From the NCBI GenBank assembly GCA_029817715.1, contig JARUPY010000538.1:5208001-5272000 (forward strand): 64,000 nt of DNA, given 5' to 3'. The notes beneath the pieces were generated by a model. That model saw only the letters and a list, made by a program, of their open reading frames with translations. It had not been told where the DNA came from and ran no database searches. Shown piece after piece: positions 1 to 10,810 of this stretch; the stretch's first letter is position 1, and each line of letters starts with the position of its first letter. Origin of the DNA: Melastoma dodecandrum (taxonomy: Eukaryota > Streptophyta > Magnoliopsida > Myrtales > Melastomataceae). The translations under genes were made by a program, and so were the position numbers.

Positions 1-645
1 GTCGCGATTGTTTGCAGACGAAACACATCGAAATACAACGGAGATTAAAAATGTTCAAGAAATGTGGTCGCCAAGACTTTTAAACAGACAATAATGTTAA
101 GAACAAGAATACAAACACATAAACACAGACAGTTACTTCTATTTATTACAGATATTTCCTAAAGATTGCCTAGAGATTCTACCATAAAACTAAAATAAAG
201 ACAAAAAAACTAACTGTGTTGTTAGACTTTCTGGTCTTACCTTATATTTATAGAAAATCTTTTATTCTTCATACTTCCAGTTATCTTCAATTTCTGTACA
301 TTTTAATTGTGATCTTCCACCGATTAGATTCTTTTTGATTTGTCCTTCCATCGGAATTCGATTGATGGGGAGAATCACCCGGCTAGATTTTCTTTGGGCA
401 TCGACAGAGTTAGATTTTCTGAATCCTTCAAGTTAGATTTTTTCCATCACGGAGAATCCTCAGAGGGAGTTAGATTTTCTCCATCGGAAGAATCCTCCAT
501 TAGATTTTCCTAAGAGAATCCTCCATAGACTGAGTTAGATTCTCTCTGTCGATAATTGAAAAAATCAGATTTTATCAGATTCTCTTAGTAATTTGACAAA
601 TTATAGCCCAAAATTATTTAGCGTAAACATTTGCCCTCACAATCA
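1..645 (-). repeat. Dispersed LTR-like repeat, copy 1 (partial at window edge)
   Basis: First of three diverged copies of one repeat family. Its head (bases 1-115, containing GTGGTCGCCAAGAC) recurs near 1545-1650 and 3035-3110. Its body is made of short TTAGATTTTCTCCATCGACT-like blocks, and its tail (CCCAAAATTATTTAGCGTAAAC) recurs near 2275 and 3893. A TATA-like sequence readable on the minus strand near 243-255 (rc of ATATTTATAGA) suggests a minus-oriented LTR. The left end is cut by the window. No open frame of note. LTR identity is inference. Confidence 0.5.
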
Positions 646-1540
646 TTAATGAAGAGGTTTTCTCTTAATTAATCTTTTCGTCTTTTTCTAGTCATATATC
701 TCAGGAAAGATTTTCTCTACGAAAGATTTTCGCCTTTTAATCAATCCATTAAAAATATTTCTCTTTCCTTCGCAAAGAATCTCCTCCCAATCAATCCAAA
801 TGGAGTTCTAATTATTGTTTTTTATTACAACAATAATTTAAATATGGGAAACTATTGAAAAATTAACTTTGATGGTCCAAAACCACTATTTTTCAAGGAA
901 AGGTTTGTCACTTGTCGATGAATCAAAATGTCGTACGCCACCTCATAATAAATTTTTTCGAATAGCCTAATATTTTTAGTCGATTGAATTTTCAGAGTGT
1001 CACATATTCATCGATCACCCTTAACAATTATTTCTCGAATGTTATTGGGAACATGATTTTTTACCCTTATGAATGGCATGACTAGTTCAATCGACAATAT
1101 TTTGGATGTGTCATATAATTTTGGACCACTTTCGGTCGACTAGATCTTGGAAGCATTACACATCGGTTGATCATTCACGACTATTTGTCAGGTTTCAATA
1201 AGAACTTGCGGAGAGTTATATATTTATGGATCACTCTCGTTAGTTACTCATCGAGTTTCCATATGAACATGCGTCGGAGTAAGAACCGTCAAACGCAAAG
1301 TCATCAAACGGAAAGTTTTAAATTCCCGACATATAGTCACTCCAGAGGGCAATTTTCATAGTTATTCGTACATCCGACTCTTGGATGGTAATTTTTCAAG
1401 CCTCATCCGCGTCGAGTGATCGAACAAACCCTTCATCAAAGAAGGAATCATTGTTCCAATTTGATACATGCTCACCGCACCAAAAACGTGTTGACATTTC
1501 GCATATTCACACGAAACTCGTTTCCGACTTCCACTATGGT
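646..1540. other. AT-rich non-coding stretch between repeat copies
   Basis: No gene is supported here. Only short overlapping frames on both strands occur around 1167-1706, and none has a recognisable domain. The right part (from about 1385) may be the distal end of repeat copy 2, but the boundary could not be fixed by eye. Confidence 0.4.
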
Positions 1541-2320
1541 CGCAAAAAACGTGTTTGCGGACGAAACACGTCGAGATACAACGGGGACTAAAAAGGTTCA
1601 AAAATGTGGTCGCCAAGACTTTTAAATAGACAATAATGTTAAGAACAAGAGCACAAAATGACAAACACTTACTTCCATTTTTGGAAAACAGAGTACAAGG
1701 AGACAACCAAACAGTCCGGAGTGTTTGAATGATTGTCGTGTGACAAGGGACTATTACAGATATTTCCTAAAGATTGCTCAGAGATTCTACCCTAAAACGA
1801 AGATAAAGACAAAAGTGTTTGATTGTGTTGTTGCCTTCTATTTATAGAGAATATTAAATGACGGTTATTCTTCATCTTCAACTTCCATTTTGCACTTATC
1901 TTCAATTTCCGCACGTTTTAATTGTGACTTGTAAAATGTTATCCTTAAAATTGTCCCCTGTGTTAGAGACTGTTTAGATTCTCTTAGTCGATTGATTTGT
2001 CCCTCCATCGGAGTTAGATTGAGAGGGAGAATCCTCCATCCACTGGGTTAAATTTTCTTTATCGAATGGGTATCGACAGAGTTAGATTTTCTCCATCGAC
2101 TAGGGAGAATCCTCCATGGACCGAGAGAATCCTCCAATCGACTAGGAGAATCTTCTATGGACTGAGTTAGAATCTCTTAGTCGATTATGGACAAAATTAT
2201 ATTTTATCTAGTAGATTTTCTCAGTCGATCGACTAAATTAGATTTTGATGAAATTTTTACATTAGACTAATTTGGCCCAAAATTATCTGATGTAAATAGC
2301 CGGGGGATCGAGCCTCACAT
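1541..2320 (-). repeat. Dispersed LTR-like repeat, copy 2
   Basis: Second copy of the family at position 1. It has the head with GTGGTCGCCAAGAC at about 1606, a minus-strand TATA-like motif (CTCTATAAATAG as reverse complement) near 1835-1850, then blocks of GAGAATCCTCCATCGACT-type sequence, and the tail CCCAAAATTATCTGATGTAA near 2275. It is non-coding. The promoter-like motif followed by a terminal region fits a solo LTR or TRIM-like unit, but no flanking target duplication was found. Confidence 0.5.
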
Positions 2321-2798
2321 TATCAGGAGGCGCAATAAATGGCTTCGACATATAACGTGATATAGGCAAAGTCATTTTCTCCGACAAGAAAGTGTTTGGC
2401 TACATTTCTTCAACATGAAGAGAACGGTCTCAACAGTAATACTTTCAATGGTTTTTCCGACATTTCTTTGTTCCCCTTCTCCCCCTTATTTTCGGTAAAT
2501 ATTTACTCCACTTCATTCACGTGCATTAAAAGATTATGTACAAGAATTTTAAATGATTTAACATCTGACGAGGTTTTAAAACTCGAACCTCACGAATAAA
2601 TTAATACAAAAAAGGCTTTAAATTATAGCGTCCATATTTTCAATATATGATACTTTAACTTCTGGATCAGTCCATTTTGTTGCAACAGTTCTATGTAATA
2701 TCTTAGCATTTATTACCATACTCTTCTCACCATATCTCATCATCTACAGAAGAAAATGTCTAAAGTAGACTACGACTTCTTCCGGAGGGACGGACATA

Positions 2799-2928
2799 CA
2801 TGTTGCTGCGACTCTGTTCCCGTTCACTGGCCATGTTTACCCTCTCCTTGACCTCGTGCGCGAGTTAGTCTCCATCCGTTCCAGGTATCCAATTCTCCTT
2901 CATCAACTCCCGTGAGTCTAACGTTTGA
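2799..2928 (+). pseudogene. Broken UGT (family-1 glycosyltransferase) N-terminal fragment
   Basis: From 2799 one frame reads HVAATLFPFTGHVYPLLDLV, matching the N-terminal acceptor-domain start of UGT78-type enzymes. This includes the His of the FPFTGH motif that is the catalytic base in the family. About 95 bases on, the frame shifts and 2893-2925 reads FSFINSRESN, nearly the FSFINTRESN of the intact UGT at 15009. A TGA follows at 2926. An ATG at 2756 precedes it but is out of phase. Only about 43 codons survive, with no sugar-donor domain nearby. It is probably the remains of a duplicated UGT copy, isolated between repeat copies 2 and 3. Confidence 0.75.
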
Positions 2929-2984
2929 TTTTGTAGCGATGATGACCGAATGATCAACATTCGATTTCATGCAAAGTGATAGTT

Positions 2985-3915
2985 GTTTGCGGGTATAACA
3001 ACACGTTTCGATATTTACAGGAAAACACAGTGATCGTAAAAGTAAAAGTAATCGCCAAGACTTTCAAATAAACAGTAATGTGAAGAACATTAATATGTAA
3101 ACAAGAATACTTACTTTCATTGTTGGAAATAGATTACAATAAGGATGTGTTGTTGTTCTTCTGGTCTTGCCTATTCTTCATATTCAATTACGATTTCCGC
3201 ACGTTTTAATTGTGATCTTTCACCTATAAAATCTTATCTTCAAGATTATCCAAACAAATCAATTGTCCGATTTGTCTAGATCGATTGGGTTAAATTTTCT
3301 CGATGGACTGATTAGATTCTCACAGTTGATCAACTAAATTAGATTTTATTCGACTAAGTAGATTCTCCCCTGATTTGACTGGGTTAGTATGTAGATTCTA
3401 CCAGTCAGACTGATTTGTATGGATCGACTAGATCATATTTTCTTCTTCGACTGGGAGAATCCTCTATCTACTGAGTATGGCAAAATCCTCCATCGACTGG
3501 TATGGGAGAATCCTCCATCGACTGGGTATGGGAGAATCCTCCATCGACTGGGTATGGGAGAATCCTCCATCGAAATTTGTCTTTAGAACGATTGGGTTAG
3601 ATTTTATCCATCGACTACATTCTCCCAATCGACTAAATCAGATTTTATCCATCAACTTATTAGATTCTCCCAATCGACTAAATTAGATTTTATCATTGAC
3701 TTGATTTCCAGTCGATCGACTAAATCAGATTTTATCCACTAAGTAGATTCTCTTAATCGATTGACTGAATTAGGTTTTGCCAGTAGATGATAAGATTTTT
3801 ACCGTCAATTAATTTGGCAAACTAGATTTTCTTTGAATGAACTTAATTATTATATTTGTCAATTGTGATTTACTCAAATCACAATCGACGGTCCAAAATT
3901 ATCTGGTGTAAACAA
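2985..3915 (-). repeat. Dispersed LTR-like repeat, copy 3
   Basis: Third copy: the head with TCGCCAAGACTTTCAAATAA lies near 3050 and the tail CCAAAATTATCTGGTGTAAAC near 3892. The body includes a tandem array at 3476-3574. It is more diverged than copies 1 and 2. It lies directly downstream of the UGT fragment. Confidence 0.5.
3476..3574. repeat. 26-bp minisatellite, about 4 units
   Basis: Units starting at about 3476, 3501, 3527 and 3553 follow the pattern TATGGGAGAATCCTCCATCG plus ACTGGG. The array is a local expansion of the short motif that makes up the body of the dispersed repeat. Confidence 0.85.
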
Positions 3916-4446
3916 TCGTGGCATGTGTTGGTCGTTGTCGATCAAAGACTGCCGCTTTTCCTGTCCCTCCCGGTATCATTCTTCAGATTAAACTCAGCAC
4001 ACAGGAAGCTGCGTCTTAAAAGACTTGTTAGTGGTTCCCTGTCTACTCCCTGTTGATATTTCAAGGAACTTGACATTCCTGAATGGTTTCAACACCTATA
4101 AAACAACGAGTCTGAGTGGGGGAGGGGGGAGGGAGTGGGAGAGCATAATCGCTCTTCCCTGGTTAAAGCGCGTTCATCCGCACACGAAAGGGCGAGCCTG
4201 TTCTAGCATTGATACTGTCACCGTTGTTTCCTTTTTTCATGATGGGTCAAGAATTCTTACCGATAAGAAAACATACAACGGTGTAGATAAATTTTGTAGT
4301 TGTGTCGTTATGAACATTGAATGTTCAAGTTTGTGACATCTTCAACGGATCAAGTTCGAGGTAAAGAACCCATGCTGACCCTGACAAGTCGATTCCAATG
4401 ATCAATTCACTATCTCGGACGGTTTCTGGACTTTTGAAGAGGTTAA
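3916..4446. other. Unannotated intergenic sequence
   Basis: It contains one plus-strand frame of 103 codons (4025-4336) with no recognisable domain and no convincing gene context. It ends at the Copia LTR. GTTAA at 4442-4446 is the left half of that element's probable target duplication. Confidence 0.35.
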
Positions 4447-5052
4447 TGTGAGAAATTACAAATTCATAAAGTCACAAAAAACAAAGAAAAATAGCAAAAG
4501 TTGGATCGACTACGTGCATGTATGATTATTGAGAAAATTAGGGGGAAAGAAAATGTATTTGTATTCGTCGTATTCGACATGCCGTAAATCTGAAGAAAAA
4601 AACGGAGCAACGAAGATCTTCTTCGTCTTTCCCTTCCTGTACGGCTACCTGATGGAGAAACAACTGACGATATAAGAGCGTAACCGTCAGATCACTTATC
4701 AGAAAACAATACATTTTGTCTCCCTTATAAAAAGTAAAAAGTATGTTTTGCCCTTAATTAAATAAATCTTTGAAGGAGGGCGGAAAGGACCTAGCCATAA
4801 TTTACCGTAACTTATATTCTATCCATAAATGGATCATAGGTTATAAAATAGCCTACATCCAACCGTAAACCACATCATATAAAAGAGATGCGCATGTCCC
4901 AATAACTTTAGTGATCACAATATTTTAGTGAGATTTCATGCACTGTGTTATGTTACAACCCGTTCTATAAAATATATTTTAATAAAATAAAATAAAACAA
5001 AAGGGTAAAAAAATATACAATTAATGGAAGCGCAAAATATATATTTCTAACA
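4447..5052 (-). repeat. 3' LTR of Copia A (606 bp)
   Basis: On the minus strand it begins TGTTAGAAA and ends TTTCTCACA, the usual TG...CA ends. It matches 11727-12327 along its length (e.g. CCGTAAACCACATCATATAA in both). Confidence 0.9.
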
Positions 5053-5066
5053 TTCTCCCACTTGGG
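5053..5066 (-). other. Polypurine tract of Copia A
   Basis: Read on the minus strand, AAGTGGGAGAA lies directly before the LTR start TGTTAG. This is the standard Copia plus-strand primer arrangement and it fixes the element's orientation. Confidence 0.85.
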
Positions 5067-5645
5067 CAACATTAATTGTGCCAAAAAAAAATTTTGAAAA
5101 CGACTCTCAGGCTATAACATCTGTATGGCCAAGCCCGACCAACTAAATTACCCAGCATCGAACTATGACCATCACAACATCACTCAATGATATAAGACAA
5201 TCATAATCACAATACTAAGCAATTATGCTGTCATGGGTCAATGTGGCGGTGTAGCCGAAATAACATCCTCTATGTGATCAAATTTGATGATGCTTGAGCC
5301 GGTCCAATCTTTCTATAACCTTATACCCATAACGAGCCAGAAAGACCTTTGAGTAAATGATGCCCCCTTATATGTCTCAAAAACTTTAATGCGTACAAAC
5401 TTTACGGTGCTTTATTACAGACAAACTTTAGTGGCAATACCGTCCTACTGAAGACTAAGCGCAAAGTCTCATGATTTTCTTTAATACATGTCATATGCAC
5501 ATGATATAAAAGTAATTGCATGCATGCAAACTATATATATATAAACGCATTAGTTGTCCGCTCTTAGGTTGAGTAGAAAATCATGATCGGGATAGCAGAC
5601 CCAAGGCTATGGAACTTGGGTGTCGCGACTATTGTTATAGTCAAC
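5067..5645 (-). other. 3' untranslated region of Copia A
   Basis: Non-coding, AT-rich sequence between the RNase H remnant side and the polypurine tract. No open frame or other element was recognised. Confidence 0.5.
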
Positions 5646-6310
5646 AAGGTGGAAACTTTCGTAGCCACGAGCTATAATCCTCTGAGCTACAAGAAATTTG
5701 AGAATAAAAAAAATAGGGAAACAATAAATAAGCTAGAAAAAAAAATGAAAAACGCATAGTTTCACCCCCAAAAATAATTCCTCGCATCCCCAACTATGAG
5801 TGCCACAAACCCCCGAATCTAGAGTCTTAGCCATTTGTAGATGGAACTTCAACGGCGATTGCAGATGATATAACTAGTAAATATGTTCCCCAATTCATTT
5901 GGGATCCTGCGGATCCACTCTTTTTGGCAGATGTATAAACGATATGTAGATAGAGTCGAATATATAGATACGTTGACATTTCCTTTTTTTTAAACATACT
6001 AGTTTAGCAAACTTGGGATTTTACGGTGGATTTCCATTGATCGAAGATTATGATATGCAAAAACTGAGTACCGGACCGGAATAGGGTTATATACATTCCT
6101 TCCCGATACCTCCTACGGAAAATCCCGACTGAGGTATTGAGCAGCGGTGTAGTATCAGATCCCATGGAGAAGAGATCTAAAGTATGGGTCCCCGGCTTGG
6201 TTATTGATAGAGTGAATAGATCTGCCATTTCTTGAAATCTCTCTTCTGATTCCAAATTTGATACCCGAATATTCGGTCATTCTGATTCTGAATTCATTTC
6301 ATTTTTTTGC
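5646..6310. other. Plastid-derived patchwork (NUPT) inside Copia A
   Basis: Two short stretches encode Ycf2-like peptides. On the plus strand 5889-5925 reads PQFIWDPADPLF. On the minus strand from about 6255 the reading is MESEERFQEMADLFTLSIT; both recall the plastid ycf2 product. At 5655-5694 the reverse complement resembles the 5' half of plastid tRNA-Arg(ACG) (TTGTAGCTCAGAGGATTA...), followed by unrelated sequence. The two ycf2 pieces point in opposite directions, so the patch is rearranged or was assembled from several fragments. Matches are from memory of plastid sequences. The exact limits are uncertain, and an 83-codon minus frame (6004-6255) is not a functional gene. Confidence 0.6.
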
Positions 6311-6390
6311 CTCTCCTAGGCAGCGTGTGCTTATGCACAAGAACTTGTGTACATACAATCATGAAAGGAGGGGGGAGCAATAATTAAAAG

Positions 6391-6392
<2 letters not shown>

Positions 6393-6428
<36 letters not shown>
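6393..6428. repeat. (TA)18 microsatellite
   Basis: Thirty-six bases of perfect alternating TA lie between the plastid-derived patch and the RNase H remnant. Confidence 0.97.
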
Positions 6429-6429
<1 letters not shown>

Positions 6430-6539
6430 CAAATGTATCGATGATCATCATAATAATCGATACTCTATATCCAACAAAGACCAATATTCAATAAAACAAA
6501 ATGTCACATACAAACTCCCACTAACTGAAAACATCAAAG

Positions 6540-8313
6540 GACCCTAAGACACCCATGTCTACAATATGTTTCTTGAAAACCATTGGTTATGTCTTTCAGT
6601 TAGTGGATCTGCTAACATCGACTCTGTACCGATATACTTAACAACTATATCGCCTTGCTTTACCATATCTTGAACTTTGAGATACTTAATCTCCATATGC
6701 TTAGAACCACCCGTAGTTCGGTTGTTCTTGGAGTAGAACACCGCAACGCTGTTATTACAATAGATCACTAACGGTCTAGCAATGGAGTCAATAACTCTAA
6801 GGCCTGAAATAAAATTTCTGAGCCAAACAGCGTGAGAAGGCGCCCCATAGCACGCAACAAACTCTGCCTGCATGATCGAGCAAGCCATGAGTATCTATTT
6901 AATACTTTTCCAAGAAATAGCTCATCCACCCAACATGAAAATATAACTCGAGGTAGACTTCATGTCATCAGAACAACCAGCAAAGTCGAAATCTATATAT
7001 CCGACCACCTCAAGGTTATCTACTCTCTTATAGATCAACATGTTAGCTTTAGTTCGTTGCAAATATCTCATTACCTTTTTAGCAGCAGTCAAATTGCTCC
7101 ATTCCCGGATTAGATAAATTTATGCCAAGAACACTGATAGGAAAGGCAAGATCCGGTCTAGTATATACCTGAGCATACATCAAGCTGCCAACTGCACTAC
7201 TATAAGGTATGTCTTTTATGGATTCTTTCTTAATATCATTCTTGGGACATTGATTATTACTGAACTTATCTCCTTTCACAATTGGTACTTCTCCAGGTTT
7301 GCAAGATTGCATAGAGAATCACTCAAGTACCTTATCAATATAACCTCTTTGGCTTAGTCCCAACACATTTTGAGATCTGTCTTGACAAATTTCAATTCCA
7401 AGCACATAAGTAGCCTCACCCATGTCTTTCATATCAAAGGATCCAGACAACATCTCCTTAGTTTCATGCAATAGAGCTAAATCATTACTTGCTAGAAGGA
7501 TATCATCCACAGAAAGAACAAGAAAAATGAAACTACTCCCCTTAGTCCTCGTATAAACACATTGATCAAACGGATTCTTAATGAATCCAAAGGACGATAC
7601 CACCTCATCAAACTTTAAATACCATTGTCGGGAAGCCTGCTTTAGTCCATAAATGAACTTTTTTAATTTGCAAACCATGTGCTCAGATTCTTCTACCACA
7701 AAACCCTCGGGTTATTCCATATAAACAATCTCCAAGAGGTTTCCATTCAGAGAAGCTATTTTCAAATCCATCTGATGTAACTCTCGATCAAAGTGTGCAA
7801 CTAGTGCCATCATAATTCTGAATGCATCTTTAGAGGAAATTGGAGAATAAGTCTCTGTGTAGTCAACACCGGCTCGTTGAGTGAATCCCTTGGCCACTAG
7901 CCTTGCCTTATGACGTTCAATGTTACCTTTGGCGTCTTTCTTGGTCTTAAAGACCCATTTACAACCAACTGCCTTTTGTCTAACCGGCAATTCTGAGAGC
8001 TCCCACACATCATTAGCCGCCATAGACTGTAACTCATCTTTCATTGTAGCCAACCCATTCAAATCTTCGAGGTCCACCGACTACTTTCTCAAAATTCATG
8101 GGATCACTCATTAATCTATCACAATCTTCGCTAAGACAATGTAATCATCAGATAAAACATGTCTTTTAACCTAGTTAATCTCCTCACGGGAACAATTTCT
8201 GCGACAACCGGAGGATTTTCAACAACCGTATCCTGCTCCTATCCGTGTACACCCTCACATGAATCAATATTTTCAATAGGAGCCACTATAACTGTAGTTC
8301 CCATAGAAGGCGG
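6540..8313 (-). pseudogene. Copia A pol remnant: RT and RNase H
   Basis: Reading from high to low coordinates, 8077-7712 encodes the RT start (WVFKTKKDAKGNIERHKARL, then DYTETYSPI). 7699-7319 continues with YGLKQASRQWY and the catalytic region LVLSVDDILLASND, where the usual YVDD tyrosine is serine. 7312-7079 holds the connection region (PYSSAVGSLMYAQ). 6888-6559 is RNase H (MQAEFVACYG, then YCNNSVAVF with Asn where the conserved Asp of YCDNS is expected). Frames are broken by stops and shifts. The segment 8120-8313 corresponds to the linker before RT. Nothing upstream of that survives, so the element cannot encode its own integrase. Confidence 0.85.
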
Positions 8314-9478
8314 TGATACAAGGATGGCCGTCGACTCGCCCCAGCGCCGTCTACCAATTCAATTACTCATGGAATTATTTCGTTGGCCATCAAGGCATGG
8401 GAGAATATTTCTACTTACCTTCGAGTGAACTTTGACTCGAGAAAGGAGTTCTCGATACGCCTATTCGACATGAGTTCTCGAGACGTTACTCGAGAAAGGA
8501 GTTCTCGAGAATCCTATTCGACATGGACAAGATGCAACTCGAGCAAGTCATCAATCAACCAAGTGAAAAGGTTCGAACTAAACTCCATCAATCGATATCC
8601 AACAAGGTGTTTGTTGCGGTTGAACATCCAGACCAACGTGTGTTATAACCGAAGCTGTAGACATGTCAATCGAGTGAAGGATTCTGGGCGATGAGTCGAT
8701 TCAAGCGACGACTGAGTCGAGCGACGCTTCCTAAAGCGACGACTCTGAGCTAGGAGACTGAACAGCCGTGAAGCTTAAGAATCGCAAAGCCGAAGAGTCA
8801 CTTGGAGAAGTTGAATCGTTTCCCTTTCCAACATTCATACATCCAGTATTTCATGCATAAGCATTTAAGTTTGTGTCATTCCCAATAAGCCATTTATGAT
8901 TCGTCAATGAATCTGGCCATGCATGCATCTTATCTAAGTTCATTATCTTGCATTTATGTTCTTGTTCAGGTGATCCCTGTAAAATGGGCACCCTTGTAAG
9001 CATTTGGGAGAAGAATCTTGAATTGAAAAACCCTTTTGTTAGACTTTTGTCTTCTATCCGAAGTGAGTGGACTCTCCTTCAACCTCGTTCTTCATTTGGT
9101 GGATTCCAAGTGTGGATTGAGTTGAGCATATCGATTGGTGTATCTATATCCTCCGCGTTGTGCCTCGCCCTCGTCTAGTTCATGATGGTATATCTGTATC
9201 CGCGATACAAACGAGTTTATCTAAGTTCTTCTTTCACAGTGATGTTTTTGTATCCGTGGAAGTTGAAGATCAACCTATCCTTTTCCCCATATTCCTTTGT
9301 CCACTTTCAGCCATACCCCTAAACACAACCTTCCGTGCAAACCCCACGTCACTCCATTCCGCACCTTTAGTGACATTCCCCCGTATCGTTTCGTTTTTGG
9401 TATTGAAATTTTCATTCTGGTGCCTTCCCCATTTCTCCTTGGAGTTGGAGTAAGTTACCCCCGTCCGTACACGTATCA
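8314..9478 (+). repeat. 5' LTR of nested pol-less element (1165 bp)
   Basis: It begins TGATAC and ends GTATCA, a perfect 6-bp terminal inverted repeat. The primer site starts two bases later. 8314-8893 matches 10811-11365. Confidence 0.88.
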
Positions 9479-9480
9479 TT

Positions 9481-9492
9481 TGGTATCAAAGC
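9481..9492 (+). other. Primer binding site, tRNA-iMet type
   Basis: TGGTATCAAAGC differs by one base from the usual TGGTATCAGAGC. Confidence 0.85.
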
Positions 9493-9948
9493 TCAAGGTT
9501 GTAGTTGAGCGTACGGTTGTTTTACAACACAAGGTTACCAATGGCATGAAGATTTGAGAAAGCACACGTAGCTCGTATCCAAAAACAAATCGCTGACTTG
9601 AAGCGTACTTTGCACGTTGTTCGACTAGAGCAGCGCGTCAAAGATTTGCAGTGTCAAGTTCACGATTTGAGGAAACATGGAGCATCGTCGTCCAATAAAC
9701 GTCTAGACCGTAAAAGTCCAAGAGAGTCCTAACCCGTCAACTATTCGGTCGGTTTTTCAATCGACGAGCACGGGAATCCACCGTTTGATTTTCTTGTGGA
9801 AGAGGACTTCGTTTAAGGAGTTGTTCGAGAAGAATCCGTGTCCATTCCCGTATATTTTCAACATGATCCGATTTCAGATTTTGAGGTATATCCTAATGAT
9901 GGAGAGGAATTCAGAGAAGAATCAGAACCGATTTGAGATCCTGAAGAA

Positions 9949-10581
9949 ATGTTAGTTGACCCGCAAGAGAACAGGGATTTTGTGGACGACGTGATCTCCG
10001 AAGAGCCGACACATGAGTTGCTAGTTGAGTGTTATCAGCCGACATGGTGTTTGGAGGAAAGTCGAGATGAGAGGACTTTAGCGACGCCAACCAGTTTCGA
10101 CCAGCAGAAGATGAGTGGCGCCCCAATCCTTTTATTGCTAGTTGATTCAAAGGTATTTGAGGAAGATGTTGATCGAAGGCCCCTCCGCAACTATCCAGTC
10201 ATTTCCAATCTAGATCGCAACCCAATGTTGCAAGGAATGAGGGAAGGATGGAAGTCTAACATGGCAGAAATGGTCGAACGTCAACCATATTGGGGTTTTG
10301 GAGACGCATGCAACCTTACCCACATGGATGAGAAGCAACATGTGAAGAAATTGGGGGATCGGACATTTCTGATGGCTCCACCTCTTCACAAGGGGAGTAG
10401 AACGCGAGCAATGAATCCATCAACCAGTGTGAGGAGAACACCTTCAATTGTCGAGTACCTTCCAATCAAGCGTGAAGAAATTAGCCTCGAAGTTCAACTC
10501 ATCGAGACAAGGGAGGAACTTCGACGAACGTTCAGTCGATTGAGATCTGGTGGCCTAACGCGGAAAGCGAGGTTCGTATGA
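9949..10581 (+). CDS. Hypothetical 210-aa frame of the nested element
   Basis: Open frame from ATG 9949 with no recognised domain. It is acidic in the first third and Arg/Glu-rich at the end (IETREELRRTFSRLRSGG). Upstream, 9560-9890 contains gag-like coding debris in broken frames, including a heptad-like stretch (LKRTL...VRLEQRVKDLQCQVHDL) and a GNPPFDF phrase. The frame may be the degenerate gag of the parental Gypsy element rather than a captured gene. It is followed by a second frame (10578-11117) that runs into the 3' LTR. There is no evidence of expression. Confidence 0.35.
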   Translation: MLVDPQENRDFVDDVISEEPTHELLVECYQPTWCLEESRDERTLATPTSFDQQKMSGAPILLLLVDSKVFEEDVDRRPLRNYPVISNLDRNPMLQGMREGWKSNMAEMVERQPYWGFGDACNLTHMDEKQHVKKLGDRTFLMAPPLHKGSRTRAMNPSTSVRRTPSIVEYLPIKREEISLEVQLIETREELRRTFSRLRSGGLTRKARFV

Positions 10582-10796
10582 TGCCTCAAGGTCGAGAATT
10601 TTTCCAGGGAGAGGAGCGACAAAGTAAGAACGTCAAACTAACTCAAGCGAAGCGAGAGAGTGTAGCGATTGAATTTCTAGTTCTGTTTGAATCAATACAA
10701 GAGTTGTCGACGACGCATCTTCGAATGGGAATTGGAGGAATCCTATCTAAGATCTGGACGGTTGATTACAATGCAAGTTTGAGGACCAACTTTCCT

Positions 10797-10810
10797 CAAC
10801 AAGGGGAGAA
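10797..10810 (+). other. Polypurine tract of nested element
   Basis: CAACAAGGGGAGAA sits directly before the LTR start TGATAC at 10811. Confidence 0.8.

Noticed and set aside
3856..4336. Two plus-strand frames (66 and 103 codons) downstream of the UGT fragment
   Set aside because: Checked for UGT C-terminal motifs such as HCGWNS; none found, and no other domain.
5646..5694. tRNA-Arg(ACG)-like sequence
   Set aside because: Only the 5' half resembles the plastid tRNA; the T-arm and acceptor 3' strand are absent, so it is not called as a tRNA gene.
6004..6255. 83-codon minus-strand frame
   Set aside because: Its first residues are Ycf2-like plastid sequence and the rest is patchwork, so it is a shadow of the plastid insertion, not a gene.
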